Assembly (NCBI GenBank): GCA_963808455.1 | Contig: CAWEHT010000098.1 | Location: forward strand, 1-26,145 | Length of the DNA stretch: 26,145 bases | Direction: 5' to 3' | Origin: CAWEHT01 sp963808455 | GTDB taxonomy: Bacteria; Chloroflexota; Anaerolineae; CG2-30-64-16 | In this document: in pieces, positions 24,932 through 26,145 of the stretch | How the letters are laid out: each line of letters starts with the position of its first letter | How positions within the stretch are numbered: position 1 is the stretch's first letter | Position numbers and translations under genes: made by a program | Notes under the pieces: generated by a model | What the model was told of the DNA's origin: nothing | Database searches by the model: none | The model's input: only the letters and a program-made list of their open reading frames with translations

Positions 24932-25009
24932 GGTTGCCTTCTGGCCGGGCTAGGTGCCAGTGGCGGACAGTGCAGCGGCTGTCGGCAAAGCAGAACTCCA
25001 ACTTTGCCG

Positions 25010-25579
25010 GCCATGCTTAGCTGCGTCCCGTGAGGCGGGGAACTGGCCGGGCGATCGGCCATTTCGAAGGCTCTGTCAGGCAACGGCGGCTGGCGGGCCG
25101 GCGGTTGGCTCGACAGGGCCGGAATCGGGCGATGTCGGCAGGCTCAAGGCTCGCCGGCGAGCTCGTCCCAGCGGAGCGCCCGAGCGCTGACCTGGCCCAG
25201 TATCGAGTCGGCGATGCCGCGCCGAGCGCGGTGCCCTTCGGCCGCCCCTACCCCATTCAACACGGAAGCGTTCGGCTCGATGCCGAACTGCGTGCAGCAG
25301 CCGCTGGAACAGCGGCATGCGCCTCATCGTCTTGTAGGGCCTGCGGAGGTGTAATGGCGGTCGGCCTGCATGGCGGTCTCCGGACGATCACCCTGTCGGC
25401 GCCCTCGCGGAACGCTTTGAGGATGAAGGCAGGATCGAACGCGGCCCGAACAGTTGAGCACGGATAACGTCGACATTGGGCATTGCGTATGCGGCCATGC
25501 CGCCATGTCGGGGCCTGATATAGGCGCCGCCAGTCTGAGAGGAAACCAATGATGCGAGGTTCGAGCCGTTCGGCTGGAT
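25010..25579 (-). pseudogene. Inverted broken copy of mvhD
   Basis: Scattered matches to mvhD include LNCSGRV, the bases for CHYTSG and the RFRVEW region, in at least three frames. The first half has lost the CNWC motif to indels. The intact gene is at 21557-22120. Confidence 0.75.
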
Positions 25580-26102
25580 TCGGGCCCTGTCAAGGGGCGG
25601 CGGCGCCAGGAGCTCTCTCGATTCGGCCCGGACTGCGGGTCCTCGGTAGTCCCCCTCGGCCCCCCGCAGCCCGAGGGGCAGGCCGCGACGCAGGTGGCAC
25701 CCTTTGCACAGCGCCGCGTTGCATCGAGGCGGACCCGCCGGTCCGGTGTGGGAAATGGCCGATAGGCGCGGGCTCTTGCAGATGCGGCAGCCGCTCATGA
25801 TGTTAGCATCGATCTCGGCGATCGTGCGGCTCGACGACCACCTTGCCTCGCCCCATCAGCGACATGGCTTCGGCAGCCGCCACGTTGGCATGCGCCACCG
25901 TGCTCCCAGGATATCGCGGCGCTCACTTGGCAGGTGCGCCAGGAAGAGATGCCTTCGGTGTTGGTGAGGCTGATGGGCCTCCAGGAAGAAGCCGTCCCTA
26001 TTCACCGCGTCACGTGGAAGGTCTTGGCGACCTGGCCGGCGTCCGCGTGTGGCTCCATGCCCGTCACCAGGACCACCATATCCACGGTCAGGATGATGGG
26101 CC
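25580..26102 (-). pseudogene. Inverted broken copy of the hdrA 3' end
   Basis: Readable pieces are SGCRICKSPRLSAISH and NAALCKGC, corresponding to the two ferredoxin motifs of hdrA, plus nucleotide identity up to 26102 (pairs with 21022). Indels break the frame throughout. The last 43 bases of the window are unrelated to hdrA. Confidence 0.75.
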
Positions 26103-26145
26103 AGCGATCGATGTGCCGCGCGCGCAGCAGCAATTGGATCGCGGC

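Larger units (their letters stand above)
23607..26102. repeat. Right arm of the palindrome (degraded reverse complement)
   Basis: This is the reverse complement of 21022-23564, at roughly 90% identity by eye. One-to-three-base indels fall every few tens of bases, in coding and non-coding parts alike. Bases 26103-26145 no longer match. The arm holds broken minus-strand copies of the CBS gene, mvhD and the hdrA 3' end. Confidence 0.9.

Noticed and set aside
21022..26102. True biological inverted duplication of the hdrA-mvhD-CBS cluster
   Set aside because: Indels are spread evenly without regard to reading frame, the loop is tiny, and the arm runs almost to the end of the window. A technical fold-back is the simpler explanation, though not proven.
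1..26145. tRNA or rRNA genes
   Set aside because: No T-arm-like motif with a matching acceptor stem and no rRNA-like stretch was noticed on either strand. A short or unusual tRNA could still be missed by eye.

Overview
The window is GC-rich (roughly two thirds G+C, apart from an AT-rich patch at the left end) and looks like a piece of a Chloroflexota genome, probably Anaerolineae- or Caldilineae-like. The signs are a giant secreted beta-helix protein ending in the tail YLPLVRR, a small sigma-factor-like regulator of a type common in that phylum, DoxX proteins, a NarL-type two-component system, and an HdrA/MvhD electron-transfer cluster. This is inference from protein resemblance; there is no rRNA or other marker gene in the window.

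Layout. 1-700: an AT-rich inverted repeat, a terminator hairpin and a frameshifted sigma-like helix-turn-helix gene (-). 700-1294: a gene-free stretch with a row of short hairpins, a REP-like palindrome and a promoter. 1295-2130: a Lrp/AsnC-family regulator (+), then a relic of a DoxX gene. 2388-12257 (-): one giant secreted protein (about 3,280 codons) made of beta-helix repeats, a CARDB-like domain, at least eight carboxypeptidase-regulatory-like modules and a C-terminal wall-like region. As sequenced it is broken by four frameshifts and an in-frame stop just after its signal peptide. 12519-16844 (-): a two-component system. The sensor kinase carries two CxxCH haem-c motifs in its outer domain and overlaps its NarL-type regulator by 4 bp. 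A 1-kb block (regulator plus the kinase 3' end) is duplicated downstream with a DoxX gene between the copies. 16845-17278: promoters on both strands and a possible transposase scrap. 17279-17731: a Crp-like sensor domain without a DNA-binding domain. 17778-22648 (+): a palindromic operator candidate, a promoter nearly identical to the one before the AsnC gene, a heptamer minisatellite, then hdrA (with an inserted GltD-like NAD(P)H module), mvhD and a CBS-domain protein.

From about 21022 to 26102 the sequence is a long imperfect palindrome centred near 23585. The right half is the reverse complement of hdrA-3'/mvhD/CBS and the sequence after them, at roughly 90% identity by eye, with 1-3 nt indels everywhere. 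The right-hand copies are all broken while left-hand mvhD is intact, which fits a fold-back (template-complement) assembly artefact better than a biological duplication. Many frameshifts elsewhere also fall in homopolymers or short repeats, so most 'pseudogenes' here may be sequencing errors.

How the genes may work together: HdrA plus MvhD form the flavin/iron-sulfur core of an electron-bifurcating or confurcating complex. The GltD-like insert suggests NAD(P)(H) as one partner. The cyclic-nucleotide-like sensor, the CBS protein, the AsnC regulator (shared promoter) and the haem-c sensor kinase are plausible redox or energy-state regulators. The link between them is inferred from position and shared promoter sequence only.
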